Assembly: GCA_051961995.1 (NCBI GenBank)
Contig: JBQCCR010000070.1
Coordinates: 21,290-85,289 of the forward strand
Source of the DNA: 66-474 sp051961995
GTDB lineage: Bacteria > Pseudomonadota > Gammaproteobacteria > Xanthomonadales > Rhodanobacteraceae
Direction: 5' to 3'
DNA: 64,000 nucleotides
Positions within the stretch are counted from its first letter, which is position 1; the number at the start of each line of letters is the position of its first letter. The notes under the pieces were generated by a model. The model made no database searches and was not told where the DNA came from. It saw only the letters and a program-made list of their open reading frames with translations. The translations under genes and the position numbers were made by a program. This document shows, one piece after another, positions 26,771-36,052 of this stretch.

Positions 26771-28138
26771 ATGAGCCACCTCAACGACATCGCCGGCTCC
26801 CTGTGGTGGATGATCGTCACCCTCGGGCTGCTGGTCACCTTCCATGAGTTCGGGCATTTCATCGTGGCGCGCGCCTGCGGGGTGAAGGTGCTACGCTTTT
26901 CGGTGGGCTTCGGCCGCGCGCTGTGGTCGCGCACCGCGAAAAGCGGCACCGAGTACATGGTCGCGATGATCCCGCTGGGCGGTTACGTCAAGATGCTGGA
27001 CGCGCGCGAAGGCGAAGTCCCGGAGTCGGAACTCGCGAATGAATTCACCGGCAAGCCGGTCTGGCAGCGCATCCTGATCGTGCTGGCGGGGCCGGCGTTC
27101 AACCTGCTCTTCGCAGTGGCGGTGTTCTGGGCGATGCTGGTGATCGGCAAGCCCGACTATCAGCCGTTGATCGGGCAAACCACCGGACTGGCTGCGGAAG
27201 CAGGCCTGCAGCGTGGTGATCGCGTGCTGTCGGTCGGTGATGACAAGATCGCCAACTGGAGCGATCTGGGTCTTGCGCTGGCCGATGCCGGACAGTCGCG
27301 CAAGGCCACGCCGCTGCGGGTGCGCACAGCGGGTGGAGTGACGCAGACACGCGTGCTGCATTTCGAGAACCTGCCGCCGAAATTGGGCGAAGGCGCGCTG
27401 ATCGAACGCACCGGGCTGGTTCCGGAACAACCGCCCATCCCGCCCGTGATCGGCAAGCTTGAACCGGGCGGTGGCGCAAGCGCCGCCGGCGTGAAGCCGG
27501 GCGATCGCGTACTGGCGATCGACGGAAAACCGATCCGGGACTGGCGCGACCTGTCCGATGCCATCCACGCGCAGGGCGCGGCGGATCATCCACTGACCGT
27601 GCAGCTGCAACGGCATGGGAACCCACTGACACTCAGCGTGCAGCCCCACGCAACCCGGCTGCCGGACGGCCGCCGTGAATTCGCCATCGGCGTCTACCCG
27701 CAACCGGTGCAACCGCATTACGACACGATCCAGAGGCGCGGTCCGCTGGCCGCGATCCCGGCCGCGTTCGGACAGACTTGGAATCTGACCGCGCGCACGG
27801 TGGCAATGCTCGGTCAAATGGTGACGGGCTCGGCTTCGCTGAAGAACATCTCCGGCCCGATCTCGATTGCGCAGTACGCCAACGATTCGGCGGAAATGGG
27901 GACGGCCTGGTTCCTGTATTTCCTCGGCATCGTTTCGCTGAGCCTCGGCATCATGAACCTGCTGCCGATCCCGATCCTGGACGGCGGCCACCTTCTTTAC
28001 TACGTCATCGAGCTGGTCAAGGGCAGCCCGCTGTCCGAGCGCGCGATGATCGCAGGGCAGTACATCGGGATGGCGTTGCTGATGGGATTGATGAGCCTGG
28101 CGTTCTACAACGACATCCTGCGCGTGGCTTCCTCCTGA
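26771..28138 (+). CDS. rseP: Site-2 zinc protease RseP
   Basis: A 455-residue intramembrane metalloprotease that completes cleavage of the anti-sigma factor RseA to release sigma-E and also clears signal-peptide remnants. The zinc motif HEFGH is at residues 25-29 in the first membrane segment; the third ligand Asp lies in the C-terminal PIPILDGGHLLYY. Two PDZ domains lie between (one around GLAAEAGLQRGDRVLSVGDD, the second around ASAAGVKPGDRVLAIDGKP). E. coli RseP is 450. It directly precedes bamA, as in most Gammaproteobacteria. Confidence 0.95.
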   Translation: MSHLNDIAGSLWWMIVTLGLLVTFHEFGHFIVARACGVKVLRFSVGFGRALWSRTAKSGTEYMVAMIPLGGYVKMLDAREGEVPESELANEFTGKPVWQRILIVLAGPAFNLLFAVAVFWAMLVIGKPDYQPLIGQTTGLAAEAGLQRGDRVLSVGDDKIANWSDLGLALADAGQSRKATPLRVRTAGGVTQTRVLHFENLPPKLGEGALIERTGLVPEQPPIPPVIGKLEPGGGASAAGVKPGDRVLAIDGKPIRDWRDLSDAIHAQGAADHPLTVQLQRHGNPLTLSVQPHATRLPDGRREFAIGVYPQPVQPHYDTIQRRGPLAAIPAAFGQTWNLTARTVAMLGQMVTGSASLKNISGPISIAQYANDSAEMGTAWFLYFLGIVSLSLGIMNLLPIPILDGGHLLYYVIELVKGSPLSERAMIAGQYIGMALLMGLMSLAFYNDILRVASS

Positions 28139-28360
28139 GCCACCGCAGCGCCCGGGCAGGCAGGCTTTTGTTGAAGGGTGCGGGCAGGTCGCCCGCTTTC
28201 GCCCGCGGGGGTCGCGCAGGTCCGTTTTTACGCGCAGGGAAGCGAAAAAACGCGAACTGTGGCAGGATGCGCGCTTTCGCAAACCACCATCGGATGGCTT
28301 GAAAGCGCCGCTCAGGACACGGGCCTGCAGCTTTCAAACCGCCCCTTACCGGACTCGACG

Positions 28361-30775
28361 ATGAAACGAATCGCCGCTCTCATCCTGCTTGCCGGCCTCG
28401 CCGCGCAGGCCCATGCCTTCGAGCCTTTCACCGTCAAGGACATCCGCGTGGAAGGTCTGCAGCGCATCGCGGCCGGCACGGTGTTCAGCTATCTGCCGGT
28501 GGAAATCGGCCAGACAATGGATGATGCGAAGGCCTCGCAGGCGATCCGCGCGTTGTTCAAGACCGGCTTCTTCAGCGATGTCGAACTGGTGCGCCAGGGC
28601 GACATCCTGGTGGTGAAGGTCGCCGAGCGCCCGTCCATCTCCTCGCTCACGATGCACGGCAACAAGGACATCAAGACCGATCAGTTGACCAAGGGCTTGA
28701 ACGACGCCGGACTCTCGGCCGGCAACACCTTCGACCGGCAGACGCTGGAGCAGGTGAAACAGGAGCTCGTGCGTCAGTACAACAACCGCGGCAAGTACAA
28801 CGTGACGATCGAACCGCACGTGACACGGCTGGATCGCAACCGCGTGGCGATTGACATCGAGATCCATGAAGGCAAGGCGGCCAAGATCCAGGAGATCAAC
28901 GTCGTCGGCAACCAGGCCTACACCGACAAGCAGGTCCTGGAAAACTGGGAGTCGGGCACGCCCAATTTGACTTCTTGGTACTCCAACAACGACCAGTACT
29001 CGCGCGAGAAGCTCTCCGGCGACCTGGAAAAGCTCTCCTCGTTCTACCTGGATCGCGGCTACGCCGATTTCTCCGTGGACTCGGCCCAAGTCACGATCAG
29101 CCCGGACAAGCGCAGCATCTACATCGCCGCGGCGATCAAGGAAGGCGACGTCTATTCGATTTCCGGCATCCATCTGCTCGGCGACCTGATCCTTCCGGAG
29201 TCGTCGCTGCAAGGGTTGCTGCGCATCAAGGCGGGCGACACCTTCGATCGCCACAGCATCGAGTTGTCCTCGGACGCGATCACCAGCGTGCTGGCCAACA
29301 TCGGTTACGCCTTCGCCAAGGTCACGCCGGTGCCGAAGATAGACAAGGAACACAAGACGGTTGACCTGTCCTTCTATGTGGAACCGGGCCAGCGCGTGTA
29401 CGTGCGCCGGATCAACTTCAAGGGCAATACACGCACCGAAGACGAAGTGCTGCGCCGCGAGATGCGCCAGTTCGAGGGCGCCTGGTATTCGCAGGCGGCG
29501 ATTGACCGCTCCAAGGTGCGCCTGCAGCGGCTCGGCTTCTTCAAGTCGGTGAAAATTGATACCGCGAAGGTGCCCGGCACCGCTGATCAGGTGGATCTCA
29601 ACGTGAATGTGGAGGAGGAATCCTCCGGCAGCCTGGTGTTCGGCGTCGGCTATTCGCAGGTTTCAGGCATCATCCTGTCCACCTCGGTCTCGGAGAACAA
29701 CTTCCTCGGCACCGGCGACAAGGTTTCCGCGTCCGTCGAGAAGAGCTCGTTCCTGAAGCAGTACCAGGTCTCCTACGTCAATCCCTATCTCACCGACAGC
29801 GGGATCAGCCTGGGCTACAACCTCAGTTATCTGGAACTGAACCAGGAACAGGAGAACATCGCCAGTTATCTTTCCAACGATGCGTCGTTCTCCACCACGC
29901 TGGGTCTGCCGATCAGCGAAACCGATACCGTCAATGTCGGCCTGGGTTACAGCAAGAACCAGTTGCAGCTGATCCCCGGCCTGTCGCCGCAAGCCTTCTT
30001 CAGCCAGATTGACCAGATCGGCCACAAGACCATTCGCACCACCACGCTGAACCTCTCGTACGGGCACGACACCATCAACAAGTACTTCAAGCCGACCCGC
30101 GGAGGGCTCCAGACCTTCGGTGCCGAAGTGGCGTTGCCGGGCGCGGCGGTGCAGTACTACAAGCTGTCCGCCAGCACCCGCGATTATTTCGAGCTGCCAA
30201 AGGGTTTCGTCGGTGTACTGAGCGGGACGGTCGGCTACGGCAAAACCTACGGCGACAGCACCAAGCTCTCGGTTCCCTTCGCCGACAGCACCGGTCAGAT
30301 CCGCAATCTCACCTTCCCGTTCTTCGAGAACTTCTATGCCGGCGGCGTGCGCGACGTCCGCGGCTTCCAGGACAACACGCTCGGTCCGCGCATCTGCTCG
30401 GGCGTGATCACCGATGGCAAGGCCGATCCCTCCGCGATCGCGACTGCAAGTGGCCGCTGCCCCACGGGATCAGCATTCTTCAACCCGCAGCCGCTGGGTG
30501 GAGCGTTCAAGATCCTCGGCACCGCGGAACTCGCGCTGCCGTTCTTCAAGAACAACGACAAGGCACGCCTGTCGCTGTTCACCGACGTCGGCAATGTCTT
30601 CACCAGCTACCACGATTTCAAGGTAGGCGATCTGCGCGCTTCGGCCGGCCTGTCCCTGCAATGGCAGGCACCGGTCGGGCCGATCGTGATCAATCTTGCA
30701 TTCCCGGTGCGCGACAAACCGGAAGACAAGCCGTTCGAGGAACACCTGCAGTTCGCATTCGGCACAACCTTCTGA
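28361..30775 (+). CDS. bamA: Outer membrane protein assembly factor BamA
   Basis: An 804-residue Omp85 protein, the essential core of the machine that inserts beta-barrels in the outer membrane. Signal peptide MKRIAALILLAGLAAQAHA, then five POTRA domains (residues ~22-420; first FTVKDIRVEGLQRIAAGTVF) and a 16-strand barrel ending in FAFGTTF with a terminal Phe. The conserved loop-6 VRGF motif is present in GGVRDVRGFQDNTLGPR. Length fits E. coli BamA (810). The 222-base spacer from rseP (28139-28360) has stems but no gene. lpxD follows after four bases; skp, present between them in E. coli, is missing. Confidence 0.97.
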   Translation: MKRIAALILLAGLAAQAHAFEPFTVKDIRVEGLQRIAAGTVFSYLPVEIGQTMDDAKASQAIRALFKTGFFSDVELVRQGDILVVKVAERPSISSLTMHGNKDIKTDQLTKGLNDAGLSAGNTFDRQTLEQVKQELVRQYNNRGKYNVTIEPHVTRLDRNRVAIDIEIHEGKAAKIQEINVVGNQAYTDKQVLENWESGTPNLTSWYSNNDQYSREKLSGDLEKLSSFYLDRGYADFSVDSAQVTISPDKRSIYIAAAIKEGDVYSISGIHLLGDLILPESSLQGLLRIKAGDTFDRHSIELSSDAITSVLANIGYAFAKVTPVPKIDKEHKTVDLSFYVEPGQRVYVRRINFKGNTRTEDEVLRREMRQFEGAWYSQAAIDRSKVRLQRLGFFKSVKIDTAKVPGTADQVDLNVNVEEESSGSLVFGVGYSQVSGIILSTSVSENNFLGTGDKVSASVEKSSFLKQYQVSYVNPYLTDSGISLGYNLSYLELNQEQENIASYLSNDASFSTTLGLPISETDTVNVGLGYSKNQLQLIPGLSPQAFFSQIDQIGHKTIRTTTLNLSYGHDTINKYFKPTRGGLQTFGAEVALPGAAVQYYKLSASTRDYFELPKGFVGVLSGTVGYGKTYGDSTKLSVPFADSTGQIRNLTFPFFENFYAGGVRDVRGFQDNTLGPRICSGVITDGKADPSAIATASGRCPTGSAFFNPQPLGGAFKILGTAELALPFFKNNDKARLSLFTDVGNVFTSYHDFKVGDLRASAGLSLQWQAPVGPIVINLAFPVRDKPEDKPFEEHLQFAFGTTF

Positions 30776-30779
30776 TGAC

Positions 30780-31805
30780 GTGAGCAACGAATCGGGTTAT
30801 CGCCTCGCCGATCTCTCGCAGCGCTTCGATCTGGAGCTGCGCGGCGACGGCGGTGCGCGCGTACGCGGCGTGGCCACGCTCGCAACGGCACAGCCGGACC
30901 AGCTCGCCTTCCTGGCCAACCCGCGCTATGCCTCCCTGCTGACGGGCACGCGTGCCGGCGTGGTCGTCCTGCGGGCCGAGCACGCGGAAAATTGCCCGGT
31001 GCCGGCGTTGATCGCGGCCGACCCGTACCTCGCCTACGCGAAGATCGCGGCCTTGTTCGAGCATGTACCCGCTGCGCAGCCCGGCGTGCATCCGACCGCG
31101 GTGGTCGAGTCCGGCGCGCGGATCCCGGCAAGCGCAAGCATCGGGCCGTTCTGCACGATTGCATCCAGCGCGGTGATCGAGGATGGCGCGGTGCTCGGGC
31201 CCCACTGCGTGATCGGCGAAAGCTGCGTGGTGGGTGCACAGGCACGACTGGTTGCCCGGGTAACGCTGGTCACGCGCGTGCGGCTCGGCAAGCGCGTGCT
31301 GGTCCATCCCGGTGCGGTGCTCGGCGCGGACGGCTTCGGCATCGCCAACGATCGTGGTGAATGGGTCAAGGTGCCGCAGCTGGGCGGCGTGCGGGTGGGC
31401 GACGACTGCGAGATCGGCGCGAATACCACGGTCGATCGCGGTGCGCTGGAAGACACCGTGCTGGAAGAAGACGTGCGACTGGACAACCAGATCCAGGTCG
31501 CGCACAACGTGGTGATCGGCGCGCACACCGCGATCGCCGGCTGCGCGGCGGTGGCCGGCAGCGCGAAAATCGGCCGCCACTGCCTGATCGGAGGCGGTGC
31601 CGGGATACTCGGGCATCTCACGATCGCGGATCGCGTTACCATCACCGCGATGACGCTGGTCACGCATTCGATTGCGGCCTCCGGGGAATACTCTTCGGGC
31701 GCACCGCTCGAGGAAAACCGCCGCTGGCGGCGCAATGCGGCGCGCATGCGCCATCTGGATGAACTCGCGCGGCGGGTGGCCGCGCTGGAAAAGGAAAAGA
31801 AATGA
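30780..31805 (+). CDS. lpxD: UDP-3-O-acylglucosamine N-acyltransferase LpxD
   Basis: A 341-residue trimeric acyltransferase adding the second hydroxyacyl chain in lipid A synthesis. The N-terminal domain includes QLAFLANPRYASLL; the left-handed beta-helix contains GADGFGIANDRGEWVKVPQL, and QIAHN-type catalytic His in IQVAHNVVIGAHTAIAGC. The C-terminal helix ends ARRVAALEKEKK. GTG start 30780 is four bases after the bamA stop and gives exactly the length of E. coli LpxD. The stop overlaps the fabZ start (ATGA at 31802). Confidence 0.95.
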   Translation: MSNESGYRLADLSQRFDLELRGDGGARVRGVATLATAQPDQLAFLANPRYASLLTGTRAGVVVLRAEHAENCPVPALIAADPYLAYAKIAALFEHVPAAQPGVHPTAVVESGARIPASASIGPFCTIASSAVIEDGAVLGPHCVIGESCVVGAQARLVARVTLVTRVRLGKRVLVHPGAVLGADGFGIANDRGEWVKVPQLGGVRVGDDCEIGANTTVDRGALEDTVLEEDVRLDNQIQVAHNVVIGAHTAIAGCAAVAGSAKIGRHCLIGGGAGILGHLTIADRVTITAMTLVTHSIAASGEYSSGAPLEENRRWRRNAARMRHLDELARRVAALEKEKK

Positions 31806-32269
31806 ATCAAACCGCAGCACCGGTTGCCTTGCCCGTGGATGCCGAGCGCATCAGCGCGATCCTGCCGCACCGTTATCCGATCCTGCTGGTGGATCGCGTG
31901 ATCGAGCTGGACCCGGAGAAGCGCATCGTCGCGCTCAAGAACGTCACCTCCAACGAGCCGTTCTTCCAGGGCCATTTCCCCGGCCACCCGGTGATGCCCG
32001 GCGTGCTGATCGTGGAGGCGCTGGCGCAGGCGTCCGGGTTGCTGATCGGGTTGTCCGCGACGGCCGAGCAGAATCGCGACCGGCTGTTCTATCTCGCCAA
32101 GGTGGACAATGCGCGCTTCAACCGCCCGGTGGTGCCGGGTGATCAATTGCGGCTGGAAGTGCAATTGAAACGCCTGATCCGCGGCATGGGCATCTTCACC
32201 GCGCGGGCCGTGGTGGACGGCGCGGAAGTCGCGAGCTGCGAATTGATGTGCGCGGAACGCACTGCGTGA
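31802..32269 (+). CDS. fabZ: 3-hydroxyacyl-ACP dehydratase FabZ
   Basis: A 155-residue hot-dog-fold enzyme that dehydrates 3-hydroxyacyl-ACP in fatty-acid elongation, competing with LpxA and LpxD for the same substrate. LPHRYPILLVDRV begins the fold; the catalytic His58 and Glu72 lie in QGHFPGHPVMPGVLIVEALA. Length is normal (E. coli 151). ATGA overlap with lpxD and close overlap with lpxA show tight coupling of the lipid A and fatty-acid steps. Confidence 0.97.
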   Translation: MNQTAAPVALPVDAERISAILPHRYPILLVDRVIELDPEKRIVALKNVTSNEPFFQGHFPGHPVMPGVLIVEALAQASGLLIGLSATAEQNRDRLFYLAKVDNARFNRPVVPGDQLRLEVQLKRLIRGMGIFTARAVVDGAEVASCELMCAERTA

Positions 32270-33039
32270 AGGCGCATCCCACCGCCATCATTGATCCGCG
32301 TGCACGGATCGCCGCCGACGTGAGCGTCGGCGCGTACAGCGTGATCGGCGCGGAAGTGGAGATCGACGCAGGTTCGAGCGTCGGCAATCACACCACCATC
32401 GAAGGCCCGACACGGATCGGCCGCGACAACCATATCGGGTCGCACGCGGCGATCGGTGGCGATCCGCAGGACAAGAAATACCACGGCGAGCGCAGCGAGC
32501 TCGTCATCGGCGACGGCAACACCATCCGCGAGTTCGTCACCTTGAACCGCGGCACCGAAGACGGCGGCGGAATCACGCGCATCGGCGACGACAACTGGAT
32601 CATGGCCTACGTGCACGTGGCCCATGACTGCAGCGTCGGCAATCACATCGTGCTGGCGAACAACGCCACGCTCGCCGGCCACGTCGAAGTGGGCGATCAC
32701 GTGGTGCTGGGCGGGTTCTCCGGCGTGCACCAATTCTGCAAGATCGGCGCGCACGCGTTCGCGGCGATGTACGCGGCGATCAACCGCGACGTGCCGCCAT
32801 TCGTCTACGCCGCCGGCCAGTTCGCAGTGCCACGCGGCGTGAACGCGGAAGGCCTGAAGCGGCGCGGTTTCTCGGCCGAGCGCATCACCGCGATCAAGCG
32901 TGCCTACCGCACGCTCTACATGTCCGGCAAAACGCTCAACGAGGCGCGCGTCGAATTGCAGGAGCAGTCGCGCGCGAGCGAAGACGTGCGCGCGATGCTG
33001 GAGTTCATCGAGCGCAGCGAGCGCGCGCTGGTCCGATGA
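32266..33039 (+). CDS. lpxA: UDP-N-acetylglucosamine acyltransferase LpxA
   Basis: A 257-residue left-handed beta-helix trimer that starts lipid A synthesis by putting a 3-hydroxyacyl chain on UDP-GlcNAc. Catalytic His120 (E. coli His125) is in VHVAHDCSVGNH; the fatty-acyl ruler region GVHQFCKIGAHAFAAMYAAI has Met168 where E. coli has Gly173. As Met at this site in Pseudomonas aeruginosa selects C10 chains, a short hydroxyacyl preference is inferred. GTG 32266 overlaps the fabZ stop; a GTG at 32248 in the same frame is an alternative start. The C-terminal helices begin GLKRRGFSAERITAIKRAYR. Confidence 0.95.
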   Translation: MKAHPTAIIDPRARIAADVSVGAYSVIGAEVEIDAGSSVGNHTTIEGPTRIGRDNHIGSHAAIGGDPQDKKYHGERSELVIGDGNTIREFVTLNRGTEDGGGITRIGDDNWIMAYVHVAHDCSVGNHIVLANNATLAGHVEVGDHVVLGGFSGVHQFCKIGAHAFAAMYAAINRDVPPFVYAAGQFAVPRGVNAEGLKRRGFSAERITAIKRAYRTLYMSGKTLNEARVELQEQSRASEDVRAMLEFIERSERALVR

Positions 33040-34259
33040 ACGAGGGGACCGCGAGTCCCGTCTTTGCATTGGTGGCCGGCGAGGACTCCGGCGACCAGCT
33101 CGGCGCCGAACTGGTCGAAGCATTGCGCGCGTTGCATCCGCGGGCGCGGTTCGTGGGCATCGGCGGCCCGCGCATGCGCGCGGCCGGTTTCGAGGCCTGG
33201 CACGACATCGCCGAACTCTCGGTGATGGGCCTGGCTGAAGTGCTGCGGCATCTGCCGCGATTGCTGCGCCTGCGTTCTCGCCTGGGCAAACGGCTGATCG
33301 CGCTGAAGCCCGACGTGTTCATCGGCGTGGACGCACCGGACTTCAACCTCGGACTCGAACGCAAGTTGAAACGTGCCGGCATCCGCACGGTGCATTACGT
33401 CAGTCCTTCGATCTGGGCGTGGCGCGAAAAGCGCGCGGCGAGGATCGGCGAAAGCGCCGACCGCGTGCTGTGCCTGTTTCCGATGGAGCCGGCGATCTAC
33501 GCGAAGTATGGCGTGGATGCGCGCTTCGTCGGCCACCCGCTGGCCGACCGGTTTCCGTTGATCAGCGATCGCGAAGCCGCGCGTGCGGAACTCGGGCTGG
33601 CGCAGGACGCGCCGGTGCTGGCCGTGCTGCCCGGCAGCCGTGGTTCGGAAGTGCATCGCCTTGGCGCGATCTTCCTGGATGCCGCCTCACGTGTACGCGC
33701 GCAGATCCCGGGCTTGCAGGTCGTTGTGCCGGCGGCGAATGAACGGTGTCAGCGCGGAATTGAAGCTTTGTTGAAATCCATGGAATCAGGGGCTGGGGAC
33801 CAGGGACCCCAGGCCACGTCCGATGCCGGTCCGCGCTCCCCTGTCCCCGGCCCCCTGCTCCTGTCCGGCCATTCCCATCGCGCCATGGCCGCGGCCGACG
33901 TGGTGCTGCTCGCCTCCGGCACGGCGGCGCTGGAAGCGATGCTGGCCAAGCGGCCGATGGTGGTGGGCTACCGCATCTCCGCGCTCACCTACCGCATCGT
34001 GCGCGGCCTGAACCTGCTGAAGACCGGCGTGTATTCGCTGCCCAACGTCCTGGCAGGCCACGCGCTGGTCCCCGAACTGATGCAGGACGAATGCACGGCG
34101 GAAAATCTGGCCGCCGAAGTATCGAGGTTATTCAACGAACCGGGCCGGCGCGCACTGATGGTGAATGCATTCGAACGCATGCACTTGAACCTGCACATCG
34201 GCGGCGGCGCGGCGGCGGCGGCGGCACGCGCGGTCAGCGAATTGTTGCCTGCGAGCTGA
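33036..34259 (+). CDS. lpxB: Lipid-A-disaccharide synthase LpxB
   Basis: A 407-residue GT19 glycosyltransferase that joins UDP-diacylglucosamine and lipid X on the inner face of the inner membrane. Conserved blocks: VAGEDSGDQLGAELVEAL, FIGVDAPDFNLGLE, YVSPSIWAWREKR, VGHPLAD, AVLPGSRGSEVHRL, and LLASGTAALEAMLAKRPMVV. It is about 25 residues longer than E. coli LpxB (382); the extra part is near residues 251-274 (SGAGDQGPQATSDAGP and following), encoded by a palindromic repeat (33788-33857), and lies in a variable loop before the GHSHRAMAAAD block. No frameshift. It overlaps the lpxA stop by four bases. Confidence 0.94.
   Translation: MNEGTASPVFALVAGEDSGDQLGAELVEALRALHPRARFVGIGGPRMRAAGFEAWHDIAELSVMGLAEVLRHLPRLLRLRSRLGKRLIALKPDVFIGVDAPDFNLGLERKLKRAGIRTVHYVSPSIWAWREKRAARIGESADRVLCLFPMEPAIYAKYGVDARFVGHPLADRFPLISDREAARAELGLAQDAPVLAVLPGSRGSEVHRLGAIFLDAASRVRAQIPGLQVVVPAANERCQRGIEALLKSMESGAGDQGPQATSDAGPRSPVPGPLLLSGHSHRAMAAADVVLLASGTAALEAMLAKRPMVVGYRISALTYRIVRGLNLLKTGVYSLPNVLAGHALVPELMQDECTAENLAAEVSRLFNEPGRRALMVNAFERMHLNLHIGGGAAAAAARAVSELLPAS
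33788..33857. repeat. Palindromic repeat embedded in lpxB
   Basis: CAGGGGCTGGGGACCAGGGA (33788-33807) and TCCCCTGTCCCCGGCCCCCT (33837-33856) are imperfect reverse complements around a 29-base centre. GGGGAC-type motifs of this kind are usually intergenic in Xanthomonadales. Here the repeat keeps the lpxB frame and accounts for the extra residues near 251-274. Confidence 0.75.
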
Positions 34260-34315
34260 ACGCGCAAAGCGGTTGCTCTTGACGCCGGCCTTGCGCAATC
34301 CCAGCATCCGCGTCG

Positions 34316-36052
34316 ATGCAAGTACCCGCTTTCCTCAAACCGTGCGCACGCCGATCGCTGCTGCTGGCAATGGGCGCAGCGATGCTCGCCTGCGCGTTCT
34401 GGAACGGTCCGCTCGCGGAAGGCACATCCGGCGAATGCTTGTTCGCGGCGAGCGTGCTGGGCGGCATGGTGCTGCTCGCGATCGCCGTCTCCGGGCGCAT
34501 CGCTTTCGGGCTGATCGCCGGCAGCCTGCCGATGCTGCTGCTGGAAATCGCGGCCAACCTGAAATTCAAATACCTTGCCACGCCGCTGCTGGCGCCGGAT
34601 CTCATCTACTACTTCAACCGGCAGATCCTCGACACGCTGCTGAACTACCCGTTCCTGATCGGCGCGATCGCGCTGGCACTGATCGCCGTTCCAGTGATCC
34701 TGATCGTCGCCTGGCGTGGAGATCGCAAGCCGTCGCGAAGCTGGCGCATGCGCGGCGTACGCGGCGCCGGTGCCATGGCCGGCCTTGCCGTGCTCGTCAT
34801 CGGCATGAACCCCCATGGTCCGTTTGCGGCCGTGCACGCCAAGGGCATGTGGCTGGCGATGAACGACGACAGCCTGATCTCGGATTTCCTGATTTCCTTC
34901 CGCAACACCCAAGTGGTCCAGCCAAGCTTCAATCTCGCCGACGCGAGCCGCTTCGACTGGCATGCCGATCCCGATCGCCCCAACTCCATAGCAGGACAGA
35001 AGCCCGACATCGTCGCGGTGCTGGAGGAGAGCACCTTCGATCCGCGCATGCTGAGCGCCTGCACGCTGCCGCGCGTGTGCGATCGCCGTATGTTCCATGC
35101 GGACGCGAGCACGATCGCCCACGGCTGGCTGGAGGTGCACACCTGGGGCGGCGGCACCTGGACTACCGAATTCGCCTTCCTGACCGGTCTCTCGCACGAC
35201 CTGTTCGGTCCGGCCGGCATCTACGCGCCGTTCAATCTGGCGCCGCGCATCCGCTACACGCTGCCGCACGTTCTGCACGAGAACGGCTATCGGACGGTGG
35301 CGATTTATCCGACCGATGGCGATTTTCTCAACGGCCGCGAGGCGTACGCCGATTACGGTTTCGATGCGTTCTACGGCGGCGAGCAGGTCGGCCTGGGCTG
35401 GGAATCCACGGACGCCGACCTGATGCGCGTGTTCCGCAAGGTGTTCGCGATCGAGAAAGCCAAGGCTCACGGACGTCCGGTGTTCCTGTTCATGCTGACG
35501 CTGCACCAGCACGGCCCGCACATGACGCCGCTTGCCGATCTTCCCCCGCCGTACAACAAACCCTTGTTCGTGGGCAAGACAGCGCCGGACAAGATGCTGG
35601 ACGACTGGCTGAACCTGAATCTCGGCAATTACCTGCAACGTCTCGCCATGTCGGATGCGGCGGAAGCCGACCTCGAATCACAATTGCGCACGGATGATCG
35701 CCCGGCGCTGCTGCTGCATTTCGGCGATCACCAGCCCTCTTTCGATGGCGCGATCACCGCGTTGCAGAAGAAATTGCCGCCGCAGGTGGGCAATCCGCAG
35801 GTGGTGACTTATTACATGCTGAAAGGCTTCGGCATGGCATCACCACCGCACTACGACTATCCGGTGCTGGACATCGCCTTCGCCGGTTCATTGCTGCTGG
35901 ATGCCGCAGGCTTGCACAAGGACGCGTTCTTCACCGCCAACGGCTTGCTGCGCGAGCGTTGTCGCGGGCAATATCTGGACTGCCGCGAGTCGGACGTGCT
36001 GCACTCGTACCGCGCGGATGTGTTCGGACCCCTGCATGACCTCGCTGATTGA
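34316..36052 (+). CDS. Sulfatase-fold membrane enzyme (LtaS/OpgB-like phosphoglycerol transferase family)
   Basis: A 578-residue protein with about five N-terminal membrane segments (to residue ~170) and a periplasmic alkaline-phosphatase/sulfatase-fold domain. The catalytic segment DIVAVLEESTFDPRM carries the metal-binding Glu and a Ser-Thr pair, one of which would be the nucleophile; further metal-site segments are VHTWGGGTWTTEFAFLTG, LTLHQHGPH and LHFGDHQPSF. Family members transfer phosphoglycerol or phosphoethanolamine to glycans or lipids. The location behind lpxB suggests an envelope glycan or lipid substrate, but this is inference. The start has no strong ribosome-binding site. rnhB begins inside its end (17-base overlap). 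Confidence 0.8.
   Translation: MQVPAFLKPCARRSLLLAMGAAMLACAFWNGPLAEGTSGECLFAASVLGGMVLLAIAVSGRIAFGLIAGSLPMLLLEIAANLKFKYLATPLLAPDLIYYFNRQILDTLLNYPFLIGAIALALIAVPVILIVAWRGDRKPSRSWRMRGVRGAGAMAGLAVLVIGMNPHGPFAAVHAKGMWLAMNDDSLISDFLISFRNTQVVQPSFNLADASRFDWHADPDRPNSIAGQKPDIVAVLEESTFDPRMLSACTLPRVCDRRMFHADASTIAHGWLEVHTWGGGTWTTEFAFLTGLSHDLFGPAGIYAPFNLAPRIRYTLPHVLHENGYRTVAIYPTDGDFLNGREAYADYGFDAFYGGEQVGLGWESTDADLMRVFRKVFAIEKAKAHGRPVFLFMLTLHQHGPHMTPLADLPPPYNKPLFVGKTAPDKMLDDWLNLNLGNYLQRLAMSDAAEADLESQLRTDDRPALLLHFGDHQPSFDGAITALQKKLPPQVGNPQVVTYYMLKGFGMASPPHYDYPVLDIAFAGSLLLDAAGLHKDAFFTANGLLRERCRGQYLDCRESDVLHSYRADVFGPLHDLAD

Noticed and set aside
28254..28283. A sigma-E-like promoter for bamA (GAACT ... TCGCAA).
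   Set aside because: The -35 core is incomplete and the spacing long; bamA may have such a promoter but this match is too weak to call.
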